A stretch of DNA of 34,376 nt. Origin: Flavobacterium bizetiae (GTDB lineage Bacteria > Bacteroidota > Bacteroidia > Flavobacteriales > Flavobacteriaceae). The DNA is taken from NCBI RefSeq assembly GCF_902804475.1, contig NZ_CADCSU010000102.1:1-34376 (forward strand), in the 5' to 3' direction. Of the stretch, positions 24,337 to 31,944 are shown in pieces. Position 1 is the first letter of the stretch. Each line of letters starts with the position of its first letter. The notes under the pieces are model-generated. The model was not told the origin of the DNA. It ran no database searches and was given only the letters and a program-made list of their open reading frames with translations. Both the position numbers and the translations under genes were made by a program.

Positions 24337-24396
24337 TCTCATCAAAATCAAACAAACGATTTGAATCACAAAATAAATAACTTAAAAATTAAGATC

Positions 24397-24813
24397 ATGA
24401 AATTTACAAGAAGAGCAAACGCAAACTGGAAAGGTACAGGAATGGAAGGAAAAGGTACAATCAGTACTCAAAGCACTACACTGGACAATGCACAATTATC
24501 TTTTAAAACCCGTTTTGAAGAAGGTGTAGGAACCAATCCTGAAGAATTAATCGCAGCAGCACATTCTGGCTGTTTTACTATGCAACTAAGCTTTTTACTT
24601 TCTGAAGCAGGATTTGTGCCTGAAGATTTAAACACCGAAGCTAAAGTAACTTTTGAAGACGGAACCATTACTTTGATTCAGTTAATCCTTAACGGAAAAG
24701 TTCCAGGAATTACTGAAGAAGATTTTCAGAAAGCGGCACAAAAAGCAAAAGAAATTTGTCCTATCTCAAAATTATTAAATACTGAAATTACTTTATCAGT
24801 AACATTAGCATAA
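24397..24813 (+). CDS. osmC: OsmC family organic hydroperoxide reductase
   Basis: The ATG at 24397 (138 residues) is used. An upstream in-frame TTG at 24334 would lie inside the promoter. The start MKFTRRANANWKGTGMEGKG, the segment GTNPEELIAAAHSGCF and the ending CPISKLLNTEITLSV follow E. coli OsmC closely. The two redox cysteines are Cys59 and Cys121. OsmC reduces organic hydroperoxides and is cytoplasmic. A secreted alpha/beta hydrolase follows on the same strand about 100 nt downstream, and an OxyR homologue lies just beyond, so this is a redox-stress neighbourhood. Whether OxyR controls it is not visible in the promoter. Confidence 0.93.
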   Translation: MKFTRRANANWKGTGMEGKGTISTQSTTLDNAQLSFKTRFEEGVGTNPEELIAAAHSGCFTMQLSFLLSEAGFVPEDLNTEAKVTFEDGTITLIQLILNGKVPGITEEDFQKAAQKAKEICPISKLLNTEITLSVTLA

Positions 24814-24915
24814 CTACTAAATGTTGGTCTGAGTGGGGCTTTGACTTCGCTCAGGCTTACTACAAACAACACAACAACAAAATATTTTACAACACAACAA
24901 TTTAAAATTTACAAA

Positions 24916-25713
24916 ATGAAAACAATCACTTTAAAAGAACAATTGAATCGTTATTTCATGTTCGCAGCACTTATTTTTAGTTTGTTATTCGCGACAGCAA
25001 ATTCACACGCACAAACAAAAACAACCACAGCGCCTATTAAAAATGTAGTATTGGTACATGGTGCCTTTGCTGATGGTTCTGGCTGGAAAGCTTTATATCA
25101 GGTATTAACTAAAAAAGGATATAACGTTACTATTGTTCAAAACCCTTTAAGCTCTCTTGAAGATGATGTTGCTGCAACAAATGTAGTTTTAGACAGACAA
25201 GACGGGCCAACTGTTTTGGTAGGACATTCATGGGGAGGAAGCGTTATTACTCAGGCAGGAAATCATCCAAAGGTTGCGGCATTGGTTTACGTAGCAGCTT
25301 TTCAGCCTGATAACGGCGAAACAACTGTACAATGGTTAATGACTGCTCCTCCAGCTCCTGAAAATGGTGTATTAAGTCCTGACAATAAAGGAATTGTGTA
25401 TTATGATAAAGCTAAATTTCACGCTGGTTTTGCTGCTGATATCAGCAAAGAAGATGCTGAATTTATGTACGCATCTCAAGGTGCATTCTACGCGAAAGGA
25501 TTTGGAACTCCGATCACTAAAGCAGCATGGAGAGACAAACCTGCTTACGGAATCGTTGCAACTGAAGATAAAAGTATTGCTCCGGAAATCGAACGCGCAA
25601 TGTACAAACGTTCTAACACAAAAGTAACTGAAATAAAAGGAAGCCACGTAGTATTTATGTCACAACCAGAAGCTGTTGCTAAAGTTATAATTGCTGCTTC
25701 TTTGAAAAAATAA
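24916..25713 (+). CDS. Exported alpha/beta hydrolase
   Basis: The ATG at 24916 (265 residues) gives a standard signal peptide (about 1-33, ending ANSHAQ). The TTG at 24841 would add a low-complexity Thr/Asn stretch and is rejected. VVLVHGAFADGSGW (about 44-57) is the oxyanion region. The nucleophile elbow is GHSWGG with Ser105. VATEDKSI near 215 is the acid region, and GSHVVFMSQP carries the likely catalytic His. The group contains small esterases and acyl hydrolases of EstC or plant methyl-esterase type. The substrate is unknown. It may be co-transcribed with osmC, 102 nt upstream, as I see no terminator between them. A terminator follows. Confidence 0.9.
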   Translation: MKTITLKEQLNRYFMFAALIFSLLFATANSHAQTKTTTAPIKNVVLVHGAFADGSGWKALYQVLTKKGYNVTIVQNPLSSLEDDVAATNVVLDRQDGPTVLVGHSWGGSVITQAGNHPKVAALVYVAAFQPDNGETTVQWLMTAPPAPENGVLSPDNKGIVYYDKAKFHAGFAADISKEDAEFMYASQGAFYAKGFGTPITKAAWRDKPAYGIVATEDKSIAPEIERAMYKRSNTKVTEIKGSHVVFMSQPEAVAKVIIAASLKK

Positions 25714-25743
25714 ATTTAAAATAAATTCCAATTTTTTAAAATT

Positions 25744-25789
25744 CCAAATTCCAATTGACTTCGTTAAAGTTGGAATTTGGATTTTTTAT
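25744..25789 (+). terminator. Terminator and degenerate inverted repeat between the hydrolase and oxyR
   Basis: CCAAATTCCAA (25744-25754) and TTGGAATTTGG (25770-25780) form a perfect 11-bp stem followed by a T-rich run, so it should terminate the plus-strand hydrolase transcript. The surrounding 25714-25829 repeats the words ATTCCAA and TTGGAATTT several times in both directions, giving extra hairpins on the oxyR side. Confidence 0.7.
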
Positions 25790-25829
25790 TTTGGAATTTA
25801 ATTTCCCTAGATTGGAATTTGGAATTTAT

Positions 25830-26816
25830 TTATTGGGAATTTAACTTTATGTAATCACTAACCGATTTAGCAAAATAAGGTGAATCATTCCAGCGTATTT
25901 TACGAAAGGCGAAATCTTTCTTTAAAGAATCAGGAAGGCAATTCCAGATCGCTTCATTCATTTTTTCGAGCAATAGTTTTTTCGAAAAGGAATCCGAAAC
26001 TACCAAACTGATTTCTCTTACGGGTTTTGGTTCTTTAAAAGGTTTAAAAAGTCCTGAATTGTTTTCGTTCAAAATTGAAAGTTCCGGTATAATGGCAAAT
26101 CCTAATTGCGCACGTACCAGATTTTTTAAGGTTTCTATCGAACTAATATCATACGTGAATTGTTCTTTTAATTTTCCCGGAGATTTGATTCCGCAGATAT
26201 CTAATAATTGTGCGTTGTAGCAAAACTCGCTGTGAAGCAATAATAATTCGGTTTTATCTCCCGGCTGAAGTTCGTAAAACTCATTATTCGCCATAGGATG
26301 ATGTTCGTTTAGATACGCTACAAAAGGTTCTTTAAAAATAGGATGTTCTATTAAATTAGGATTTCCGGTAGGTGTCGCCATCAAAACTACGTCTAGCGAA
26401 CCCGTTTCTAATTCTTTCATCAATTGTCCCGTATTGGCTTCTCTGATAATAAAATGAACTTTGGGAGTCGCTTCTTTCATTGCCTTTATAAACAACGGAA
26501 TCAAATAAGGTGATAAAGTCGAAATTACTCCTACCCTAACTTCGCCTTCAAGCAAGTTTTTTTCGTTTACCACAAAATCCCGAATTTCATCGGCTTCACG
26601 AAGTATTTTCTTTGCTTTATTTATAATCTCAATTCCAAGTGTAGTAGGTGTTAACGGCACTTTATTCCGATCGAAGATTTTAATGCCTATTTCTTCTTCC
26701 AGATTTTTCAACTGAATCGTAAGTCCTGGTTGTGTAACCATACAAACTTCGGCAGCTCTGGCAAAATGGCGCTCTTCATCTAATGCTACAATATATTTTA
26801 ATTGTTGTATCGTCAT
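25830..26816 (-). CDS. oxyR: OxyR-type LysR family peroxide sensor
   Basis: This 328-residue LysR protein has an N-terminal helix-turn-helix (about 1-60: IQQLKYIVALDEERHFARAA, then TQPGLTIQLKNLEEEIG) and a periplasmic-binding-like sensor domain (about 90-300). Cys199 and Cys208 lie in EFCYNAQLLDICG. By direct counting these are the same numbers and spacing as the redox pair of E. coli OxyR, which forms a disulfide on contact with hydrogen peroxide. The protein is therefore called OxyR rather than a generic LysR member. It converges on the hydrolase gene and is close to osmC. The region upstream of its ATG is very AT-rich, and I found no clear TAnnTTTG promoter there. Confidence 0.9.
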   Translation of the reverse strand: MTIQQLKYIVALDEERHFARAAEVCMVTQPGLTIQLKNLEEEIGIKIFDRNKVPLTPTTLGIEIINKAKKILREADEIRDFVVNEKNLLEGEVRVGVISTLSPYLIPLFIKAMKEATPKVHFIIREANTGQLMKELETGSLDVVLMATPTGNPNLIEHPIFKEPFVAYLNEHHPMANNEFYELQPGDKTELLLLHSEFCYNAQLLDICGIKSPGKLKEQFTYDISSIETLKNLVRAQLGFAIIPELSILNENNSGLFKPFKEPKPVREISLVVSDSFSKKLLLEKMNEAIWNCLPDSLKKDFAFRKIRWNDSPYFAKSVSDYIKLNSQ

Positions 26817-26875
26817 GATTATAAAATTATTTTATAAAGATAAATAAACTTATTATTTTGCTTATAATACATTAG

Positions 26876-26916
26876 AATAAAAACAGGCAAGTGAAAAAGT
26901 TTTCTTTCGCCTGTTT
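26876..26916 (-). terminator. Terminator of the MFS/siderophore-interacting protein operon
   Basis: 26881-26897 and 26900-26916 form a long stem (AAACAGGC core, three mismatches) with a very short loop. Read on the minus strand it is followed by TTTTTATTC. It lies 29 nt after the stop of the siderophore-interacting protein gene. Confidence 0.8.
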
Positions 26917-26944
26917 CGATATTTTATTTACTTCAAAATAAAGT

Positions 26945-27765
26945 TTAATCCATTTTTTCCTCCCTACGTTCTGCTGTAGATTCACTTTCAGTTTTTCCTG
27001 ATTTCCAATATGATGAAGCATTATATTCACTTCTGTCCCATCCTTTTTCTACTTTAAAATAATTTCTTACTACTTTGACGGTATTGTATTCTGCTGCAAT
27101 AAATGCAAATCTTTTCGTTTTTATGCCAGGAAGCAGGATGCTCTTTACAAATTGTGCAAGCTCACTTCCTTTTTCGGGATGCTTATTATATACCCAATCT
27201 ATACTTACATTGGCCTGAGAAATGAAATCAATTCTATCCTTTTTTCCGTATACTTCGAGTACTGCTTTTACATTTACTCCTTTCGGAAGTTGTTCTAAAA
27301 TACTTCCAATTACCGGAAGTGCGGTCGCATCACCTACTAAAAGATACTCATCAGCCTGAGGGACCAAATCTCTTACACTTTCTTTCATAGCAATACCCAA
27401 AATATCCCCTACTTCAGCATTTTGAGCCCAACCAGAAGCAGGACCATTATCACCATGAGCTACAAAATCAATACTTAATTCTTTTTTTTCAAAATCGATT
27501 CTTCTGGTTGTGTAAGTTCTCATTACAGGCAAAAGCTCAGATAAGACAACGCTTTCTTTATTCGTAAAATAAATAACATTCATCCCTTTGGGCGGAATAT
27601 ATATTTTGTTGTTAGATCCGGGCTTCACATTCGCAATCAAATCTAATTGCTCGTTGGTAACCTCAAAAACTACACGAATATAATGTGGTGTTATAAAAGA
27701 CTTATGCTTTACCGTAAATGCAGATCGAATAACTTTTTTTGATAATTTTCCATAATCATTTCCAT
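26945..27765 (-). CDS. Siderophore-interacting FAD-binding protein (ferric-siderophore reductase type), frame-broken near its start
   Basis: This protein belongs to the ViuB/SIP family. It has an FAD-binding barrel with MRTYTTRR, the family segment FVAHGDNGPASGWAQ and a GD turn. A C-terminal NAD(P)-type domain carries EYLLVGDATALPVIG and ends with the SYWKSGKTE segment. It should release iron from siderophores by reduction in the cytoplasm. The frame of the body has no ATG near the expected start. Reading it back instead runs into the MFS gene from a TTG at 27856 and gives a spurious N-terminus. In the neighbouring frame, ATGs at 27765 (TAATG overlap with the MFS stop), 27759 and 27753 lead to MENYQKK. 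That joins the body (VIRSAFTVKHK) after the A7 run at 27734-27740 if one A is added or the ribosome slips back one base. The intact product would be about 273 residues. Confidence 0.85.
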
Positions 27766-28940
27766 TAATCTCGTTTAAATAACATAGTTCCCAAAGCCAA
27801 TAAACAGCTAATACTCCCAAACAAATAGATATCCTGATAACTAAACCAACCCGCAATTAATCCTGCCAACGGCCCAGCTAATCCCAATGAAAGATCAAAA
27901 AATGCAGCATATGCTCCTAAAGTAGTTCCTCGCATTTGAGGTTTTACTTTTTTGATTGCCAATACTCCCAAAGAAGGAAAAACAAGCGAAAAACCAATAC
28001 CGGTTAAGGCACAACCTATCAGAGCCATTTCTTTGGTAAAAGAAGTATAAATAAGAAATTGCCCGATAACTTCAATGATCAAAGAAACTACAGCTACTTT
28101 ATACCCTCCGTATTTATCAGGATAAGAAGCAAAAAAGACTCTGGTAAGAATATAAGATAATCCGAAAATCATAAAGGCCAAAGAAGCATCTCCCCAGTTT
28201 TTTTCAGTAAAAAACAAAGCGATAAAAGAAGCAATACAACCAAAAGCCATAGAAGAAAAAGCCAGTGTTAATCCCTGTTTCGCAATCGTTCCTACTACTT
28301 TATAAAATGGTGTTCTGATATGCTCTTTGTCAACTGGTATCGCTGGTAGTTTTTTGGTCGAAATCCAGCTTGCAAGAGGTAAAATTACAATCATGCCTAA
28401 GGCGTACACAATACCAAAATCTTTAGCTATCCAAATGCTTAAAGGAGCTCCTACGGCAATTCCGCCATACATTGCGATTCCGTTCCAGGTCATTACTTTT
28501 CCTGATTTTTCATGTCCCACTAAACCAATTCCCCAGGTTAAAGCACCAATCACCAACAAACTTTCTGCAATACCGTGAACGATTCTTGCCAGTAAAAGAA
28601 GTAATAATGATACCAAAGGATAGGACGCAAATGAAGCTGCAAATACATAAATTATCCCTGCAACCATTACCAAAATTATCCCGCCAAGTTTAGACCTTTT
28701 AGCTCCTTTGGTATCGGTGATTTTCCCAAAATAAGCCCGTGTTAAAAGAGTGGTTAGCGGTTGTAAACCAATTACAAAACCAACAATTAAACTATTAAAC
28801 TTTAAATCGTTTTGTACAAAACCCGGCACGATTCCTAATGTTAAACCTATCGTGAGGTAAATAGCAAATACCGATAAAATGATTGGAATTGTGGCTTTAT
28901 AAAAGTCAATTGTTTGTCCCTTTTCTAAAATTCTACTCAT
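27765..28940 (-). CDS. MFS transporter, linked to siderophore handling
   Basis: This 391-residue protein is made mostly of hydrophobic segments and fits a 12-helix major facilitator. The loop between helices 2 and 3 carries the family motif as AYFGKITDTKGAKR (about 69-82), and the second half repeats the pattern with SYPDKYGG (about 272-279). It starts at ATG 28940 and its TAA overlaps the first ATG of the siderophore-interacting protein gene, so the two are co-translated. Together with the AraC regulator just upstream and the TonB receptor further up, it probably exports or imports a siderophore across the inner membrane. The direction and compound cannot be read from the sequence. Confidence 0.9.
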   Translation of the reverse strand: MSRILEKGQTIDFYKATIPIILSVFAIYLTIGLTLGIVPGFVQNDLKFNSLIVGFVIGLQPLTTLLTRAYFGKITDTKGAKRSKLGGIILVMVAGIIYVFAASFASYPLVSLLLLLLARIVHGIAESLLVIGALTWGIGLVGHEKSGKVMTWNGIAMYGGIAVGAPLSIWIAKDFGIVYALGMIVILPLASWISTKKLPAIPVDKEHIRTPFYKVVGTIAKQGLTLAFSSMAFGCIASFIALFFTEKNWGDASLAFMIFGLSYILTRVFFASYPDKYGGYKVAVVSLIIEVIGQFLIYTSFTKEMALIGCALTGIGFSLVFPSLGVLAIKKVKPQMRGTTLGAYAAFFDLSLGLAGPLAGLIAGWFSYQDIYLFGSISCLLALGTMLFKRD

Positions 28941-29004
28941 GTTTTTTTGTTTAAAAATTACGAGTACAAAGGAATGGGCTTTATAAAGAAACAGAAATGG
29001 CTAA

Positions 29005-29868
29005 CTAAGAGTTTTGATTGGACAAATCGCAGTAATTCTTTCTAAATTCTAAAGGCGTAATACCTTCATTCTTTTTAAAAAATCTGGAGAAATAAGTATG
29101 ATCTTCATATTGCAATGAAAAAGCAATTTCTTTAGTATTTAATTGTGTGTAAAAAAGCAATCGTTTCGCTTCCAGTAAAATTTCATGCTGTATCCAATAA
29201 CTTGAGGCACATCCGGTTTGTTCCTTGACCATTTCGTTCAGATAAGGTACCGAAATATGTAATAAAGCAGCGTAATCTTTAGGTCTTTTTAATTCTAAGA
29301 AATGTTTCTGTACCAATTGTCTAAACTGAAAAGTCAATTCTGTTTTTCTATCAATCCCGTTTTTAGGATTTTCATTTTTAGAAAACTCCAAAACTGCCAT
29401 TCCCATCAAACTATCGACAAGCGAACGAATGATGTTTTTTTGAATATCACTAACGGCTTCACTTACCTGCTGAAATATCAATTCTACAGTATTAAATAAA
29501 ACAGTATTCTGGATGGGTACAACCTGAGAAACATTTTGATGCGTATCAAAAATCCTTCGATATGTGTTTTGCAGGTAAGATGGGTTTAAAAAAATAAAAT
29601 ATCCTTTAGAATCCATTTGTTTGGTATAATAATGTACCTGACCTGGAGCAATAAAAAATAACGCCTGATCCTTTATCTGATGGTTTTTAAAATCAATCAT
29701 AAGTTCTATCAATCCTTTTTCCTGAATATAAAAAACATAATGATCGTCTCGGTGTGCTTTCGTTAAATGCCCGCTAAAATCTACATTATTAGCTACTATT
29801 TCTTTCACCTGAATACCTAAGTTGTCCAGTTCTTTGGTGTGAATTTCTATATTCAGTTTCTTTTTCAA
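29005..29868 (-). CDS. AraC family transcriptional regulator
   Basis: The protein is 287 residues with a TTG start at 29868. The frame is open only back to 29913 and has no ATG, so TTG is the best choice. An N-terminal cupin-like sensing domain covers about 20-150 (DDHYVFYIQEKG, ALFFIAPGQVHYY). A C-terminal pair of helix-turn-helix motifs covers about 180-280 (DYAALLHISVPYLNEMVKEQTG, then KEIAFSLQYEDHTYFSRFFKKNEG). It is transcribed in the same direction as the MFS and siderophore-interacting protein genes, with a 64-nt gap to the MFS gene, and is likely their regulator. A TAAATTTG -7-like element lies at 29909-29916 on the minus strand, but without a well-spaced TTG. Confidence 0.92.
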   Translation of the reverse strand: MKKKLNIEIHTKELDNLGIQVKEIVANNVDFSGHLTKAHRDDHYVFYIQEKGLIELMIDFKNHQIKDQALFFIAPGQVHYYTKQMDSKGYFIFLNPSYLQNTYRRIFDTHQNVSQVVPIQNTVLFNTVELIFQQVSEAVSDIQKNIIRSLVDSLMGMAVLEFSKNENPKNGIDRKTELTFQFRQLVQKHFLELKRPKDYAALLHISVPYLNEMVKEQTGCASSYWIQHEILLEAKRLLFYTQLNTKEIAFSLQYEDHTYFSRFFKKNEGITPLEFRKNYCDLSNQNS

Positions 29869-29982
29869 TAGTTGTTTTTTTAAGTGGTATTCTGAAAGAT
29901 AACAGGAACAAATTTACTAAAGATTATTTTAGATGTAGCAGAATCAAATGTTATAACTAGTTTTTCTTTTTAGCAAAACGGC

Positions 29983-30013
29983 AAAAGCCTATTCACATAA
30001 TGAACAGGCTTTT
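29983..30013 (-). terminator. Terminator after the esterase gene
   Basis: 29983-29994 and 30002-30013 (AAAAGCCTATTC/GAACAGGCTTTT) form a 12-bp stem with one mismatch and a 7-nt loop. It lies 23 nt after the esterase stop on the minus strand. Confidence 0.75.
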
Positions 30014-30036
30014 ACTATTTTAAAATTACAGTTCTA

Positions 30037-30855
30037 TTATTTTTCACCATTAAAATAAGCCTCAAACAAAGCCAATTGATTTGATAATGATTTGTTCCAA
30101 TATTTTGGATCATGTCCTCCAGGAGATTCTGTATAAAGATGTTGTATTTTTTGATTAGTTAAAAGCTGATGAAAATCTCTATTCATATCGATCATTTGAT
30201 CGTCTTCTGTACCACAATCTAAAATATAGAATTGATTGGCTAATTTCATTTCGTTTGTTTTATCAAAAGTGAAATATTGCTTCGGTAAATCTTTAAAATC
30301 TCCTAAAATTTTATCTACCTGATAATTATGGAAGTTTTCGCCAAATCGATTAAAATCTAATGCGCCGCAGGAACTTCCAACAATAGAAAATGTATTGGTA
30401 TAAAACACACCAATATTCAACGCGCCGTATCCACCCATACTCCAACCTAGAATTCCTCTAAACTTTCGATCCCTTATTGTGGGGTAATTGGCATCTATAT
30501 ATTCGACTAATTCTTTCCCTATAAAGGTTTGATATTGTGATGTTTTATCTACAGGACTATCAACATACCAACTATTAAAATTACCATTGGCCAGCACATA
30601 AATCGTGTTGTATTTTTGGGCTTTTCCGGTAAGATCCGGAATATCCTGTTGGTACGTTCTATCCGGATTTCCGCTATAGCCGTGCAGAATATAAATGGTT
30701 TTATAGATTTGTCCTTTTATCAATTTTGGACTAATGATAACCGTTTCGATCTCTTTATTCATCTTTTTGCTAAACACTTTTTTATGAATAATTTGTTGTG
30801 CAGAAATAGATAATGTAATTGCAAAAAGTGCTACGGTGGTAAATAATGTTTTCAT
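30037..30855 (-). CDS. Exported esterase of the alpha/beta-hydrolase fold (esterase D / FrmB-like)
   Basis: This 272-residue protein has a signal peptide (about 1-19, ending SISAQ). TIYILHGYSGNPDRTY (about 53-68) is the oxyanion region, and the nucleophile elbow is GWSMGGYG with Ser139. LDCGTEDDQM supplies the likely acid, and SPGGHDPKYW near the end supplies the likely His. The fold is that of putative esterases such as S-formylglutathione hydrolase, the Fes/IroE siderophore esterases and acetyl-xylan esterases. The siderophore context makes a role in hydrolysing a ferric-siderophore ester attractive, but carbohydrate de-esterification is equally possible from sequence alone. It is a single gene, with a hairpin after it and a gap of about 255 nt upstream that shows nothing clear. 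Confidence 0.88.
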   Translation of the reverse strand: MKTLFTTVALFAITLSISAQQIIHKKVFSKKMNKEIETVIISPKLIKGQIYKTIYILHGYSGNPDRTYQQDIPDLTGKAQKYNTIYVLANGNFNSWYVDSPVDKTSQYQTFIGKELVEYIDANYPTIRDRKFRGILGWSMGGYGALNIGVFYTNTFSIVGSSCGALDFNRFGENFHNYQVDKILGDFKDLPKQYFTFDKTNEMKLANQFYILDCGTEDDQMIDMNRDFHQLLTNQKIQHLYTESPGGHDPKYWNKSLSNQLALFEAYFNGEK

Positions 30856-31110
30856 CTTTTTTATTTTTAATGATGAGACAAAATTCAGCTATAGAAAATG
30901 CAAAAGCATTTACATTTGTTGAGGAATTAAATTTTTATTTATCTATGTGTACGAGCAAATCGATATCGCAATAACCTATTAGGGCTTAATAATCTAACGT
31001 GATATTTGCTTTGTTTTCGATCATCATCAAATTAAAAACTAAAAATAAGTCAGATTTATGGCCCAAATTTTGATTAAAATCTTTAAATTTATGTTTTAAA
31101 ATCTTATTTT

Positions 31111-31545
31111 ATGAAAAATTACGTATTGGTATTCGTCGCTATTTTAGCATTATCTTTTAATTCTTGTACAACAATGAAAGACACTTCAAAAACTGCCGAT
31201 CTTTATAATACAACGTGGGAACTGGAGTACATTTCTGGTCCGCGTATTGCTTTTGAAGGCTTATTTCCTGATAAAAAACCGTTTATTAAATTTGATGAAG
31301 CTACTAAACAAGTTTCAGGAAATGCAGGTTGTAACGGTTATAGCGCTCCATTTACTTTAAAAGGAAAATCACTTACTTTTGGAGAACAAGGTCCGGCTAC
31401 TTTAATGTATTGTGAAGGTGGCGGAGAACAGGTTTTTACAAAAACAATTAAAAATATTGATAGTTATTCTATTGATAAAGATGGAAAACTGAACCTGATT
31501 ATGAAGGATATCCCAATGATGAGATTCAAAAAAGTAACTAAATAG
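31111..31545 (+). CDS. META-domain (HslJ-like) lipoprotein
   Basis: This 144-residue protein has a lipoprotein signal (VFVAILALSFNSC, Cys19 as the lipidation site). A single META domain covers about 30-140, with TTWELEYISG, SGNAGCNGYSAPF and LMYCEGGGEQVF. The CNGY and MYC motifs are hallmarks of the HslJ/META family, in which the conserved cysteines are common. Members are envelope proteins linked to heat or drug stress and to motility in other bacteria, but the biochemical role is not settled. It is a single gene with its own terminator. Confidence 0.9.
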   Translation: MKNYVLVFVAILALSFNSCTTMKDTSKTADLYNTTWELEYISGPRIAFEGLFPDKKPFIKFDEATKQVSGNAGCNGYSAPFTLKGKSLTFGEQGPATLMYCEGGGEQVFTKTIKNIDSYSIDKDGKLNLIMKDIPMMRFKKVTK

Positions 31546-31581
31546 TTTGGTTGCTTTACATTAGAATAATTAATAAAACAA

Positions 31582-31617
31582 AATCTCTCAATTTCAAATC
31601 TTGAGGGATTTTTTTTA
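31582..31617 (+). terminator. Rho-independent terminator after the META lipoprotein
   Basis: 31582-31591 and 31601-31610 (AATCTCTCAA/TTGAGGGATT) form a 10-bp stem with one mismatch and a 9-nt loop, followed by seven T. Confidence 0.85.
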
Positions 31618-31688
31618 TGGATGCAAAATATCATTAATTAAAGAGTATCTACAATACATATTGTAAACACTTACTATTTATATTTTAC

Positions 31689-31850
31689 CGCAAAGCACGC
31701 AAAGATTTTGTATCAGCTTGCTTATAAAAACGCAAAGTTCGCAAAGCTAAATCAATACAATCCTGATAGCTATCGGGACCGCGAATTTTGTGTTTTTTTA
31801 TAAAAGAGAAAAATAAAAAACCTTCGTGTTCTCTGCGTTAATTATTTTTT
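31689..31850. repeat. Intergenic degenerate repeat region
   Basis: This part of the 399-nt gap holds two related 16-mers (CGCAAAGCACGCAAAG at 31689 and CGCAAAGTTCGCAAAG at 31731), an 18-bp near-palindrome (TCCTGATAGCTATCGGGA, 31761-31778) and a complementary-sense CTTCGTGTTCTCTGCGTTAA near 31822-31843. No gene was seen. It looks like a worn copy of a dispersed repeat family. From memory such GCAAAG/CTTTGCG repeats are frequent between flavobacterial genes; a genome search would confirm that. Confidence 0.5.
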
Positions 31851-31872
31851 CCTAAGTTTTAGAATTGATTCA

Positions 31873-31914
31873 TAAAAAAAGGTTCCTGACGAAAAAGATC
31901 GCCAGAAACCCTCA
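31873..31914 (-). terminator. Terminator after the TonB-dependent receptor
   Basis: GGTTCCTGACG and CGCCAGAAACC form an 11-bp stem with two mismatches around an 8-nt loop. On the minus strand the stem is followed by seven T (AAAAAAA at 31874-31880 on the plus strand). It lies about 35 nt past the receptor stop. Confidence 0.75.
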
Positions 31915-31944
31915 AATAAAAAAACAAAATAATACGTTATTCTT

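Noticed and set aside
24816..24860. Short inverted repeat (CTGAG ... CTCAG) between osmC and the hydrolase as a terminator
   Set aside because: The stem is only about 5-7 bp with a long loop and has no T run, so termination there is not supported.
27766..27856. N-terminal extension of the siderophore-interacting protein into the MFS gene
   Set aside because: It begins at TTG inside the MFS coding region and encodes an atypical hydrophobic stretch not seen in this family. The ATGs in the adjacent frame plus one A give the normal family start.
28327..28693. Plus-strand open frames inside the MFS gene
   Set aside because: Shadows of the transporter; low-complexity proline/isoleucine-rich translations without domain features.
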